From assembly GCF_021155775.2 (NCBI RefSeq), contig NC_060233.1, forward strand, positions 15,138,537 through 15,202,536: DNA of 64,000 nt, given 5' to 3'. The notes under the pieces are model-generated. The model worked only from the letters and a program-made list of their open reading frames with translations. It searched no databases and was not told the DNA's origin. This stretch comes from Neodiprion pinetum (taxonomy: Eukaryota > Arthropoda > Insecta > Hymenoptera > Diprionidae). Shown here one piece after another: positions 37,620 through 49,482 of this stretch (position 1 is its first letter; every line of letters begins with the position of its first letter). A program made the translations under genes and the position numbers.

Positions 37620-37995
37620 ATTGGCCCACATACCTGGAAAAACTGGAAAACCTGGTATTGTCAAGGGATTTTTAATTTGGTCATGGAAAAAACTTAAAAT
37701 ATCAGTTTTCTATCATGGAAATTAGAAATCATTTTTTTACGGTAACAAGTTTCCTTTTTTCCGTCGAGAATACAATTTGGCTCAAACAATATACGCAACT
37801 TCTAGGAACATTATATTTTTCTTCAATTCAAATTGAATTTGAACCGAACATAGAGTTAATAAGCTGAAAAATTGATGTTCTAGTGACTTACTAGAACTGA
37901 GAAAATATCAGGGAAAACTAGGTTTTGGGTCTTGGGGACCTGGAAATGTGATGGTGATTTTTTCCCGAAAATTTGTGACCACCCTGTAAAAGTAA
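37620..37995. repeat. Degraded repeat with GTGACCACCCTG right end
   Basis: The right end (AAATTTGTGACCACCCTGTA) is close to the terminal repeat of the 8217-9230 element, and the body contains matching CCTGGAAAA / TCAGGGAAAACTAGG words. The left boundary is uncertain (GGCCCACATACCTGG near 37623). Confidence 0.5.
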
Positions 37996-38099
37996 ACGGA
38001 CAATAAACTTTGATCAATTTGAAATGAATGGACAAATGTGATGAACGTTGCATAATGATCCAGGTTATGCAATTGTTCACCGCAGTACGCAATTGAACT

Positions 38100-38400
38100 G
38101 AACGATGCACGCGACGCGGTGCCGTGCTTCCGCATAGCGTCGTCATTGCGTCTTTTAATGTCACGCATGCGGCGTGCTTCACGCGGGCGTAACGCGACAC
38201 GCGCAAATGGGCTCACGCAAGCGTGCAGAGTGCTTTAGCCGCAACATTGGACAGGAATCGGTGACCTCGTATGATGTGCATGTAGGGACAGCCGTATAAC
38301 GCGATCATGTCAAACAGGAACTGGAACCGGAGGAAGTTGCGCGCGCTCGCAGCTCGGAATGCAACTGCATTTTCATTCTACGATTCGCTCCACGGTACGC
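38100..38400. other. CpG-rich block in intergenic DNA
   Basis: A local rise in G+C with many GCG, CGC and ACGCG words (for example CACGCGGGCGTAACGCG) in an otherwise AT-rich gap 3.3 kb upstream of the PTB gene 2 leader. It could be a distal promoter or enhancer. No gene structure is supported. Confidence 0.3.
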
Positions 38401-38468
38401 TTTTAATCATCTTAATATAATGTCGAGTCACTCGCTCGGGGTTCAGAAATAGTCATAAAGTTACATCG

Positions 38469-38493
38469 ACTCTCTCTCTCTCTCTCTCTCTCT
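38469..38493. repeat. (TC)n microsatellite
   Basis: An uninterrupted run of about twelve TC units. Confidence 0.9.
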
Positions 38494-41400
38494 GCAGCTT
38501 CCCGTGTGGTATAATAATTGCACGGTTTTATCGAATTTGCATTCCGAATTAACCACGCGTACAGCAATCTTCTATTGTTGTGATTGAAGACTTCTCAGTT
38601 GTGAAAACAAATTTCTTCATCAAATAATTCCGTGCAGCGTCTTTTGAGGTATCGAATTACATTTTATTTTTGACATATTCATTTTTCCATCGTCATCTGA
38701 TAAATTTTATTTTTCAATATTCACAAACAATAAGACTAAAGAATCATAAGAACAAAAGTACAAACATACCGTGAATAATATAAAAATCCTGATTCTGGTC
38801 GTAGGACTGATATTGTTACAAGCTGTTTTCGCTTCAAGAAGCTACGGTAAAAGTGAACATAGACAATACATGTGTATTTATATATATGCCTATATACACA
38901 TATCTTAAATCTATCCTAGCAACGGCGGCGCACATAACAATGCGCATATATACAGATATAGAGCGAAACGTAGAAGTTGAGCAGGCATCGCTTTCCTGGC
39001 ATTCAAGTCTCCCGCCGTCCCGCAGGGCTTTTAGCTTGTCAGAATAGTCAGACAGCCAGAAACGTTCGTTTCACGTCACAAGTATAGGCTTGGGTACATA
39101 CGTGTAAGTAATCTTGAGAGATCGATCGTCGAGAAAGTCCTTCTTGCTCGAAAGAAGTAGGGTAAAGTCGAAGGGTCTTACATTGTATAATACTTACTTA
39201 TATGTACAGATGTCAAATAGTTGAAATGATAAATGCTATATAAGTGTGTATTATATTATACGGTTACATAAATTGCACACGAAATACAATGCCTGCCGAC
39301 GTGAGATAAGTTCAAGAACGATATTTTTCAATATTCTCGAACGGTTCAAGGCTAACGACTGTCCGAAACAAGTTTCTTAAAAACGGTACGAACTTCGAAC
39401 GATCAGCGCAACACCGAACACCTTATGTTTACCGATCACAGGTGGGGAAGAGACCCGGAAGCGGATGATGACCCGTGGCGATTCTCGCAATTAATGCGAC
39501 GCGACCTACTGACCCAGACTCGTTTATAATTTTCGGTTCGCCAAATAATTCCCCGAGGCTGGTCCGTGGGATGAGCGCTCCCACGAGCCGAATTATACTG
39601 TTTTCAGCATAAAAATATAATATGCGCAGTTGAATATGTGCCAACTTGTAGCCGGAGACTTAGCTCACTTAGTTGAAATGAATAATGAGAAAATTAACCA
39701 CCACCATCAAATACGCGGATGGATAAGAGAGACAGTGAGAGTTTCTTTGAACAGGTGCGTTCAGACCTCTGTAGCTCAAAATTGACGAAGTCACTGGCCT
39801 TGTTAAGGCAATCATCTATGTAATCGATTCATTCGCGTCATGATAATCGGCATATTCTATAATATACGTGCAGATATTGAACATGAGGTTACATTTAATC
39901 GGGGTAATTTGGTCCCCGCAAATTTATATATAATTGTAAATATATGTGTTAATTGCTTTACTTTATATAATTCAGGAGACTTAATAATACCACAAAACCT
40001 TATTATTCTCATAAAACCAAGCAATAAATAGAAGTTAAATCAATTCAAGTAATATTTTGTAAATACGTATGAAGTCGGAGAATTCGTTCTGAATGTTCTG
40101 AAGTTGTTCTTAAAATATCGTGTTTTCTCTTTTTATGACATTTTCGTCATAAAAATGATCCTAAAAACCAATATATATTGTCGGTTGGACAGGCTATAAT
40201 TATTCAGGATTACAGACATACCTATTTCTTGCCGTTGAGGGTCTCGCATAACCATGTTCTTTCAGCAATAAACATGTTGTAACAATAAATATAAAGCGAG
40301 TGAAAAATGTTTTTGTGTCTTACTCAACCAAAGGAACAAGATTCTAGAATTACATTTTTTTGAATATTCCAACATAATGTTTTTGTTTAAGTACCACGTG
40401 ACACGACGAATGATGTATTCCAATGTTTAAAATGTTTTTTTTTTTTTATTTAATAACAGTTCCCGCAATAGTTGTAAGCATATTTTGCAGCATTTCTGAG
40501 ACTACTTGAGGATGAATTGGTCGTGTACCGTCTGAATGAAAAGTTGGGAAAAGGGAAAAAATCGATTGAAAAATCCTTAGTCATGTCATTTATAGAGCCA
40601 ATGATAGAGAACACGAACGAAATATCATCCCTGCTACGTAATTACAACGAATCAGATAAAATTCGTAATGTCGTAACTAAAATATCAACGAATTGAGATA
40701 AGATTCGTGATTAGAACATCCAAAATGATTAAACTCTAATGTTTTTCATCCCATTCTTATTTTATTCGACACATTTTACTCGCTGTTTAGATTTCTACAA
40801 GTTGTCTGAAGATTACTCAAGAACGCTTACAGCATTATTTTATAGTTATAACGCGCAAATGTGATTATTGCCTAGAAGATCTGCGGTACCTAACGTACTT
40901 ATACACTTTTCTATTTTACTGAACTCTGGAGATAACTGATTCTAAAAAATCTTGAAGCAATCTCTCGAAATCTCTATGGTGAACAAAATAAGTCGAAAAA
41001 CGTGAGAATCGAATGAAAAATATCAGAGATTATTCATTGTCAACGTTATAGCTGTAAAGCTTTGTTTCAAGACGTTGGTATTCCAATTTATGTAATTCGA
41101 ATTTACTCGAATTCATTTCTATCGCATAGTAAGGACGTTGCTTCATTCGCGTTCACTGTCATTGGGCTGAATAACATTTTCTTTCTTTGTAACTATCGTT
41201 TGAGACAGTGGGGCCCGTAAATCCATAATACTTGATGTATGACAGGAATAAACGTCTGACCTTATAGTCCCGTAAAGAGCACCTGACCCTGCAGCGCATA
41301 GGTTGAATCTTCGCTGCAATAATGTTAAAAATTTCTGTATGGAATTTCCTACCCTGTATCTCAAGCTTTATTCGAATACAGAACAGTGAATTCGCCATAC

Positions 41401-41695
41401 ATTCTCACTGTTTGTTCGATTTACAAATGCAACATATTTACCACACAATTTAGCAAATTCAAATTACTTTTTTCTGTTTTTCATGTAAATCTTAATCGTA
41501 AATTCAAGGCAAGTAGATAGTAACTTACGTCGCTGCAACGAATATGTAAATTTTCAAGTTGGATTCGTAAATTGACAACTGTTTTGTGCAGTAAATGAGT
41601 ACAGTAGATAAATTCACAATAATTTTCAACAGTGTGTGAAAAGGTAAAGGTAAACTACAAATGTGTATCTGCATAAATGTTTAATACAATACAGC

Positions 41696-42483
41696 GTCAG
41701 TCAAGGCTCGCGTTGTGGATCGTGGGCCCCAGAAGGAGTTTTGCGGGGCCCAGCGATGGGCCGGTTCGCCGGAGTCTCGGTGTCGCAGCTTAGTCAGTCC
41801 GGGCCCGACCGCCTAAGCTTCAACCGCTTGTCTCTCAGCCGCGCAAAGCCCAGTCCGTCGGCCCGGCTGTGGCTGTCCGAAACTACGCGAACCCGTCTTA
41901 GGCAATCGGTGTTTTGTGAGATCGCAAGTGCGCCGATGCAGAAGTGAGCCGTGGATTTTGTGAAACACGACGAGCCACCGCGAAACCGCGGCGCAGGGAA
42001 CAGCGAAACGGCACCGGATTGCTGTGCCGCACCTAAGAATTCTTTCACCAACACAACGAAGTCGTCAGTCGATTCCCACAGTTACAGAGGCTCCCAACGC
42101 TGCGGGGAGACGCGACCGCATACCGCCGGGAGCGAGAAAGACGGAAACATTGCCGGAGCGGCGGCCATCATGGTTTGACCGTTTCTCAGCCAAGGCGGCC
42201 GAGCCTGAGCTGTGCGAGCTACAGCTGCTGCCGAGAAGTGAACGAGACAGTGTAGTGTGCGTGAAGTATAAGGAAACAGAAGAATACGTCGAGTGTGAGG
42301 TACAAAGATATAAAAAGGACATAAATCGTTTGAAACAGTCTGCCACGTTTTTCATCGAGAGTGCGGACAGAGATTATCTGCATAGTCAAAAGTTTGTTTA
42401 TCAACCGATCTCCGTGTAACCTAAAAAGAGGTGAGGCGGTGAGGGTGGGGGTGGTGGGGGTGGGGAAAGGATCGTGGCGCAAA
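41696..42483 (+). promoter_or_regulatory. Putative start site and 5' leader of PTB gene 2
   Basis: TCAGTC at 41696-41701 matches the insect initiator consensus, and G+C rises sharply from there. The leader runs about 790 nt to the ATG at 42484 and holds several short upstream frames; the longest (42024-42419) lacks an ATG start in its frame. No TATA box is seen at the expected distance. Several upstream ATGs would be expected to lower translation. Confidence 0.4.
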
Positions 42484-44142
42484 ATGAGAGGCGCCAATCA
42501 GGACAACGCTACACCTTACTGCCGGTGCAGGGTCCTGTACCTTGGGAGTTCGGTACCTCATGCTAGTAAGGAGGGATTGCTGGGGGTGCAGGAACCCTTA
42601 CGGGAATTGTACCCGGAACAGGGAGCGCTGGGAGCGCGGGGGATTGATTCGTGGTTGAGCGTCTGGAGCAACGGTCTTCTGCTCGAGAACGTTGACGAGC
42701 ACCGTAAGAAGATAACTCGATTCTTTCCGATCGAGGCTCTGCACTACTGCGCAGCGGTTAGGCATGTAAAAGGTGGGGGTGGCGGGGGCAGCGAGCCCTC
42801 GACTACGCGGTTTCTCCCCCTCGACTCGCCCTTCGCCAGAACACCGAGCGCCAACCACCCGCCCCTTTTTGCCGCCGTGCTGCGGCGGACCTCGGGAATC
42901 AAGGTCCTCGAATGTCACGCGTTTATCTGCAAGCGCGACATGGCGGCCAACGCCCTCGTTCGCTGCTGCTTCCACGCTTACGCCGACAGCAGCTACGCCA
43001 AGGGCCTCGACCCCGCCAACGTAGCCCCGGCGCCCCCGGCTGCCAGCAGCCTCTATCACACCCTCGGTGGCTCGAGCACGACCCTCGACAGCCCGTCGCC
43101 GCCCCGCCTCGACGCGTCGACCGACGATCTCAGCCTCTATAACGGCAACGAGAACCACAAGGTCTGGGCTCGGGGTCGAGACGAGGTCGACGCCGTCTAC
43201 CAGGATCAGCATGGCACGTTGAGGAGCACACGAGGCTCGCGACCCCGCCAGCTAGTCGCACCGCCCCCGCCGCCTCCGCCACCGCCGCCTGCCCAGCCCC
43301 TCATTCACGAGGAACTAGCCACTGCCAGGAGAAAGACTACCGCCAGCAGGAAGCTGAAGAAGCGGAATCTCCGCGCTCACGAAGAACAACTCCTCCAGCA
43401 CCATCAAGTCTACGCCAACGGACACGGACATCACACCCTCGGGCACCCCGTCCGGCAGCATTTCCACCACCCGCATCACTCGGTTCCGCAGAGCAGCCGA
43501 TCCGTCGCCGGGACCCTCGGCAGACCCGCGCCTGTTCTCCTGGTCCCCGCGGCGACCTTGCCGAGAAAGGCTCACCACGCGCATCCCCGTGGCGTAAGGC
43601 CCATTCCCACCGCAACACCGATCGTGCCGATTTACGCCCCGCTTCCTGTGCCGCCCCAGGCCGCCATGTACGGCGACGTACGATCGTACGGCACCATGAG
43701 GAACCGCGGGGCCCGACGACATCCGGAACCCGACAATTCGACTCTGGGAACGGCTAGAAGGCTCGCAGCTTCTCACGCCGACTTGACCGCCCCCGATCCG
43801 CAGCCCCAGGACAACGCGGAGACAGAGTCGCGGTTCGGGACTGGGATTTATCGCCGGAAGGGACACCTTAACGAACGGGCTTTTTCCTACAGCATTCGCG
43901 CCGAACATCGGAGTCGCAGTCACGGCAGCCTCGCGTCCCTCGGTTTCAGCGCTCAAAACGGCACCACTTTGCCCAAGGAGGACAAAAAGGATCGTGAAAT
44001 CGCCCAGCTTGTTGCCGGGCTGAATTTGGACGACAGTCCTGAGAAGGGGGGCCACCATCAGAACTCCCCAGGGCCGTATTCTAGGGGCGTACCTGGCCCC
44101 GCTTCACATCCTCAGCCCCAACCAAGGCCAAGGCCTCGTTAG
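42484..44142 (+). CDS. PTB-domain protein 2 (unnamed), single coding exon
   Basis: The first ATG of the long frame (GCAAAATGAG, A at -3) gives 552 residues. Upstream in-frame codons lack an ATG. Residues about 12-172 are a PTB/PID-like domain: CRCRVLYLGSS, EPLRELYPEQGALG, SWLSVWSNGLLLENV, ITRFFPIEALHYCAAVRH, PPLFAAVLRRTSGIKVLECH, and a closing helix MAANALVRCCFHAYAD. A Gly/Ser-rich loop (about 97-104) interrupts the middle. The tail has ten consecutive prolines (260-269), a basic patch, a His-rich stretch (306-332) and a C-terminal block ERAFSYSIRAEHRSRSHGS plus EIAQLVAGLNLDDS that looks structured. G+C is high and codon choice GC-rich throughout. Its PTB core resembles that of PTB gene 3. 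Probably a signalling adaptor; I do not recognise the orthologue. Confidence 0.85.
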   Translation: MRGANQDNATPYCRCRVLYLGSSVPHASKEGLLGVQEPLRELYPEQGALGARGIDSWLSVWSNGLLLENVDEHRKKITRFFPIEALHYCAAVRHVKGGGGGGSEPSTTRFLPLDSPFARTPSANHPPLFAAVLRRTSGIKVLECHAFICKRDMAANALVRCCFHAYADSSYAKGLDPANVAPAPPAASSLYHTLGGSSTTLDSPSPPRLDASTDDLSLYNGNENHKVWARGRDEVDAVYQDQHGTLRSTRGSRPRQLVAPPPPPPPPPPAQPLIHEELATARRKTTASRKLKKRNLRAHEEQLLQHHQVYANGHGHHTLGHPVRQHFHHPHHSVPQSSRSVAGTLGRPAPVLLVPAATLPRKAHHAHPRGVRPIPTATPIVPIYAPLPVPPQAAMYGDVRSYGTMRNRGARRHPEPDNSTLGTARRLAASHADLTAPDPQPQDNAETESRFGTGIYRRKGHLNERAFSYSIRAEHRSRSHGSLASLGFSAQNGTTLPKEDKKDREIAQLVAGLNLDDSPEKGGHHQNSPGPYSRGVPGPASHPQPQPRPRPR

Positions 44143-45287
44143 CACATATTTGCAGAAATTGTGCAGCCGAGCTGATTGTAGACTCGATCCGACCATGTAT
44201 CGTTAAGGGGATGTGTCGGAGTGCCGGAGATGTGATAGCTGACCGTATTTCGTTACACTTTTTTACTCTCCGGAGTGACGAAATAGTTTCAAACTTTGGA
44301 AAATGATGCCATTTGTTGTCGCGCTTACAGTGTACTCGTTGAGAATAATGCCGAGAATTGATGTCGAAATACGAAAAATATGGAATTTACTTATTACTGG
44401 CGTCCATAACTTCAAAGCGAGTAAAAATCTGCTGCAAGTATTATATATTCATTGTGGTTTCGTTAATTTTTTTTAAACTTTTCTCAATTACCGCACAGGC
44501 ACAACTGTTGCAAATACCATCATTCATCCAAGTTTCTAAGGATTTCATAACCTATTCTGGAGAGAAAAGAGGTTTAAAATACGATTCGCTCACTACGTCG
44601 GCACTTCGTAATAAGCACTTGTTCTATCTCGAGGCAAAGTAATACGCGATTCCTGTTTTCATCATCGACGCGTAATCAACACTCGTGTACATACAAACAT
44701 CATGGACGGTTTGTTCTCGTCTTCGTTGGATGACGTCAATCAAACTCGTCGTGTCATCGCGTATTCGTTTAACGCAGCGTTAGAATATACAAGGTTGAAA
44801 TTTGAAACCTTAAAAACTCGATAATTCGCGATTTTAGAATTATATGCGATTCAATTCAGTGTTATAACGTGAAGCATGCTCGTATAGTTCTGCAAATGAA
44901 AGTCCTTCAAAGGCAAGTTAAGGTTACAAAATATCGTTTTTTCCTCGATAGTTTGTTACTTTAACTTATATTACAAACTTTAACCCTGTGTTAGAATTCC
45001 ATTAAAATATCTTTCCCGTGAGCAAGACAACGAATAACTAAAGCTGTGAGTTGAGTACCGTTACGTAATGTTTAGTCAACGCCACTGGGTGCGGTGTGGC
45101 CCAAGAACGTGGTGCATTGTTTGGTTCAAATAATTATACATCGAATTCGCAGAGTCTATTGTATTGCTAATATTGTAACAAGTATGTCTTGATATTCTTC
45201 TTCAACGCTTTCTGCGGTACAAAGACCAGCGCCGGAGAACTACGAATACAATATACGCATTGCACAGTGTGTGTATGATTATTATAA

Positions 45288-45305
45288 AATAAACGATTCA
45301 ATAAA
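45288..45305 (+). terminator. Candidate polyadenylation signals of PTB gene 2
   Basis: AATAAA at 45288-45293 and again at 45300-45305, about 1.15 kb after the stop at 44142. No earlier match stands out in the 3' flank. Confidence 0.35.
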
Positions 45306-47165
45306 AACGATCATGTGATAGCATCGTGATGCGTCTTCTTCTTTAGTCAATGCCGCTGCAGCGTACACGTCATGCTACATGATAATTATTATCGTGTCTA
45401 CGTAAATCATGCAGGTTCTCCATCTTCTTTTTTTAAATTCTCACATTCGTAAGCACTTTTAAGCCACTAAAGAACGTTCACTCTTAATTAGAATGCACTG
45501 TTTTACTCTAATTCAATCGGCCGAAATGTACCTCATCTAGAAAAGAAAAAGAAACTTGAATCAATCGTTGATCTTTCAATCGCAAAACTGACCCCGTTCA
45601 CTTGTAAATAAAATATTTCATACGTACAACGTATTTGGTTAGTAAGATATATCGTAAGTAGTATTTGAACATGAAACACGATTCCATCTGTTATAATATT
45701 TACACAGTGAAACACGCAACCGTTTGGTAATTTTGTCAGTCGGATAAAAATACCGATTTTATAATGTAATACCGATAACTCGAGTCTGCATGCCACGAGA
45801 TGTTAGTAAGTTATGTATTCCTGTTCCAGATATTATTACAAGAAATTCATGCTAGTCGTTGTATTTCACACTCGCTCGCATCCGATGCCAATCGGTTGCG
45901 GCACCCTGCAATTATTGGTCTGAAACACGCGTTACGCTGCAGACGAAAGAACTATTCAAGATTGCGTGCATTCGTCCGTGGATGTTGCAATTACACCCGT
46001 TAATAGTCGGAGAGGGTATACCTCGAAGTAAATTGCTAATTGCAAAATTTACCATGTCTTTAATCCCATCGCTTCGACCATTAGTTAGAAAAATAACAGA
46101 CGATTGATAATCGACCTGACCATAATTCAAATGAATGAATTACAAATACTTTCGGAAATTTTCGTCTGCAATGAAATCCACTTGTGCCAAAATTTCAGCT
46201 CTGAAATTCAGTCCCGGCACGATTCTATTCGGTACAAAATATTCCGGAACGAAGAGTGTGGGATTTCACTAGATGTAATTTGCATGACAATGTGATTTTG
46301 AATTCAGCACGTTTGCAGAAACGGAACGCTCGGCACATTCTAATATCGTCAAAGGTAACGAAAGGAATTCTTTGAAGCGGCGAGATTACTATTTCTGTAA
46401 AGTCTATTTTGAAAATCGAATGTGGACTGTTAATTCGCCGATAGAACGGTGACATTTATAAGCAACACATGGCAAAGTCGTTCGTTCGCAAAATACCCGT
46501 TCGATTTACCGTTCAAATTCACTTCAGGTAATACGAAAAGGAAGTTACGTGACGAGTACAAACAGTCCTATATTATTTACTATTCGGTATGTCGGTTACC
46601 TTTTTTCTGCCCCACTCCCGGAGTCAATGACTTTCAAGTAAGGTTCGAGCATTAACGTCAAGCTCCGTTAGGCAAACGGATTCTACGGCAACCATATTCT
46701 CACTATAGTCGAGGCTAGGCCGCGATATGAATGTAGAAACTGCTTGGCAGGCCAGGTAAAAACTTCTTGAACCCTTAGCTCCAGGGTACCTTGAGGCGTT
46801 TTAGTTCTGTGCTTCCGCGCGAAGATGAATATTCCGCCATTTTTCTACTCTCTGCAAACTTTCTTCAATTTCTTGACAAGCGTATCGACATCGAATTCCG
46901 ATCGACAAGATATGTTCAGTGAGTTCTAATTACTTGAACGTAAATTGTGACGATATTTATGTCTTCCCGAAGCTGAAAACTCATGAAATATGGATTATGA
47001 AAAACCTTGTGCGTAATATTTTATTCCAATATTAAATATTAAGGTTATTGTTGTGCCTGTAGAATATATTTTTGTTGTTACTTTTCTCGCAGAAATTACG
47101 ATCTTATATACATCGAAGTAGTTATGCTTTATTAGTATGTAACTATCTTCACTAAATTTTTTTTT

Positions 47166-47200
47166 TATATATATTTATATATATATATACATATATATAC
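47166..47200. repeat. (TA)n-rich microsatellite
   Basis: Nearly pure alternating T and A with two interruptions. Confidence 0.85.
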
Positions 47201-48634
47201 GAATAGGCATCAATAAATATAAATACATTACTTACATAATATAATATATCTATGTATAATAGTAATGCCGTAATATTCTCGTTACATGTGTTAGAGCGTG
47301 CACCGATAGGAATGTGCCATCCAGTATGCGAAAAAGACTCATCTAATAATGTTATCTAAAGGAATAATAATAACAACAAAAATAATAACAATTATAATAA
47401 TAAAGTTAACCGTAATAATTACACTAATAATAATGATTGTATATGTGAATATATTATTATACATGCGTGTTATGCAGGTAATAAAGAGACAATATTAAAC
47501 GTATAGTATACAAACCGATCATCGAAGTCATTCATAAAGTTTGATCCCATGTACCTATGCTATTCTATGATAAACAATTCACTGACAGCTTCCAGCCATA
47601 TTGAGTACCTTGCAATCAACATTTCTAATTACTTATTTAGATGAATTTTTACAAAATAAACGCACTGCCGTATTATATTGTTGGAAAAATCATTTCTTCA
47701 CATTATTTTCATAATTTAACATTGTGCGATTTTATTACACTTGTCTTATGTTTTTCGCGACAGTTTAAATCTATTTACTATTCATGTACGTATAATTCAT
47801 TCTCGCTGTGTTGGCAATGCAGTGTATATATGTATATAAATACAGTTGCGGTTGTAATACATTATGAAAAGGTGGACGACGTTGTGAACAACTCGCGTTG
47901 TGCAAGCCAGGAGCGCGGCGAAATATATATATACTCGTATATGTATATATTATGATTTCTAACTATGGTGCAAGAACAGAAACAAACTTATGAAAACTAT
48001 AGTCCTTTAGGAGAATATATTAGGCAACGATTTTGAATTCACCAAGCGTTATGCAATATATTCTCTATGTAAGCTTTGCGCCCAACTATACGTGTAGATG
48101 AAAATCACCGACTTCTGAACAAAGAAATTGCATAAGGTGTGCATTAACTAGATGTAGACAATAAAACTGGTGAATTTTCAGAACGCATCCTGTAAACTGG
48201 TACGTTCGTTTATTTTTTATTCTATTCAGTAATTTTTGGTATTTATAGGTACTAGAACAAATGACAACTTATATACAGTATACAGTATCATAAATACGGG
48301 CATCTCTCTCGCGATATTGAAGAATTACAACTGTGCACTACTCCCAATACGTACGTCGAAGGCATGATAATGTGTATAATTAGACAGAATGTACGTTTCA
48401 TCTGAAGAGGAATGTTCGTAGTCGTTGCCATATTTGGAACTTTACGGGTAATCAGCAAACGTCGAGAAATATTGCTGAACTGTGAACCATAAGCACCTTC
48501 TGAAATTATACAGATTGTCTATTCGAACTTACGGTTAGTATGTGATTGGAACAATTACACAATTCAACAAAAAAAAAAGAACTTTTTTGTTGCCCTGATT
48601 TTTTCCGTGTATTTTAGTGCTTTAGGTCGTAGAG

Positions 48635-48666
48635 TTTACGAATAAAATCATGATTTTATTCGTAAA
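48635..48666. repeat. Perfect 32-bp palindrome
   Basis: The sequence TTTACGAATAAAATCA is immediately followed by its exact reverse complement, with no loop. Weaker inverted similarity continues about 20-30 bp outward on both sides (TTTAGGTCG against CGGTCTCAAA), suggesting the core of a hairpin-type repeat. Confidence 0.8.
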
Positions 48667-49142
48667 TTCTTCGGTCTCAAACACCGTAATTCCAAAAATT
48701 GACTTAAAAGTTTTTGTTACCATTTTTTAACTAAATATTTTACTAAATTTCTTTTGCTAATTCGTGTAGTATTTTTTTGATAAACTTTAGATATTTATAA
48801 ATAACGATTTTTTCTTCTAAATCTTGCTTTTTTGAGTCATGTATGAAAATGTGGACAAAATAAATAACTGGACCTAGTCTTTGAAAAACTAAACTTACTC
48901 CGAAGCTTACTAAGACCACTCAAATATTAAGAGTAACAAAACCACTGTTGACCAGTGTTATTATATAGGCACGATCGTTAGTAAACGGACCATCACATCT
49001 GCCTTATCTCTCTGCCATTGCAAAAAACTTGGGATTCATTAAAATTCCTGAAATCAACCGGGACACAAGCTTCATCCAAAACAAAATTTGCAAATATTTT
49101 CAGGAATGGATGTACGAGGGAACGGATTTCTTGTGAGCAGGA

Positions 49143-49482
49143 ATATAGTCAAACCGCTGAAGCGATTCAGATGAAATTTGCATAGAACACTGTTCTTATA
49201 GTGAAGATGTGCCAATAAGGTCTTGAACCCAATCGCATTTCTGCTTTCGAAACGTTTAAACGACCTTTGCAATATGGTCTTTCAACAATAAAATAAAATG
49301 TTGGGAACTTTTTGGAAATGTTGTTTCTCGTTAGGCTGGGTGCGAATTTTTTTTTTAGTAGGACTCCAGTCGAACCGCTGAATCGATTTGAACAAAATTT
49401 GTTTGGAATTATGTTTTTGTTGTAGTGAAGAAGTGCCAATAAGGTTTTGAACTCAATCACACTTATGGTTTCGAACCGGAAG
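49143..49482. repeat. Two diverged direct repeats of ~115 bp
   Basis: Blocks at about 49143-49257 and 49368-49482 share AGTC.AACCGCTGAA.CGAT, GTGAAGA.GTGCCAATAAGG and CTTGAACCCAATC or TTTTGAACTCAATC. A shorter relative (CCAGTCGAATCGGTAACGC) lies near 49938. They look like remains of an interspersed repeat. Confidence 0.6.

Larger units (their letters stand above)
33701..41690. other. Intergenic region between PTB genes 1 and 2
   Basis: About 8 kb with no recognisable coding exon. It contains a relative of the 21.6-22.1 kb repeat field (about 35485-35650), a long-TIR miniature element (35908-36421), a degraded repeat (37620-37995), a CpG-rich block (about 38100-38400) and a (TC)n run (38469-38493). 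Open frames such as 37099-37290 plus, 37880-38216 minus and 39429-39644 minus have no domain. Confidence 0.5.

Noticed and set aside
42024..42419. 131-codon plus-strand frame upstream of PTB gene 2
   Set aside because: It begins at a GTG, has no ATG in frame before its end, no domain, and lies in the probable 5' leader.
42598..44058. Long minus-strand open frames of 204 and 247 codons opposite PTB gene 2
   Set aside because: They are antisense shadows of a GC-rich coding exon; the plus-strand frame carries the PTB domain and continues without stop.
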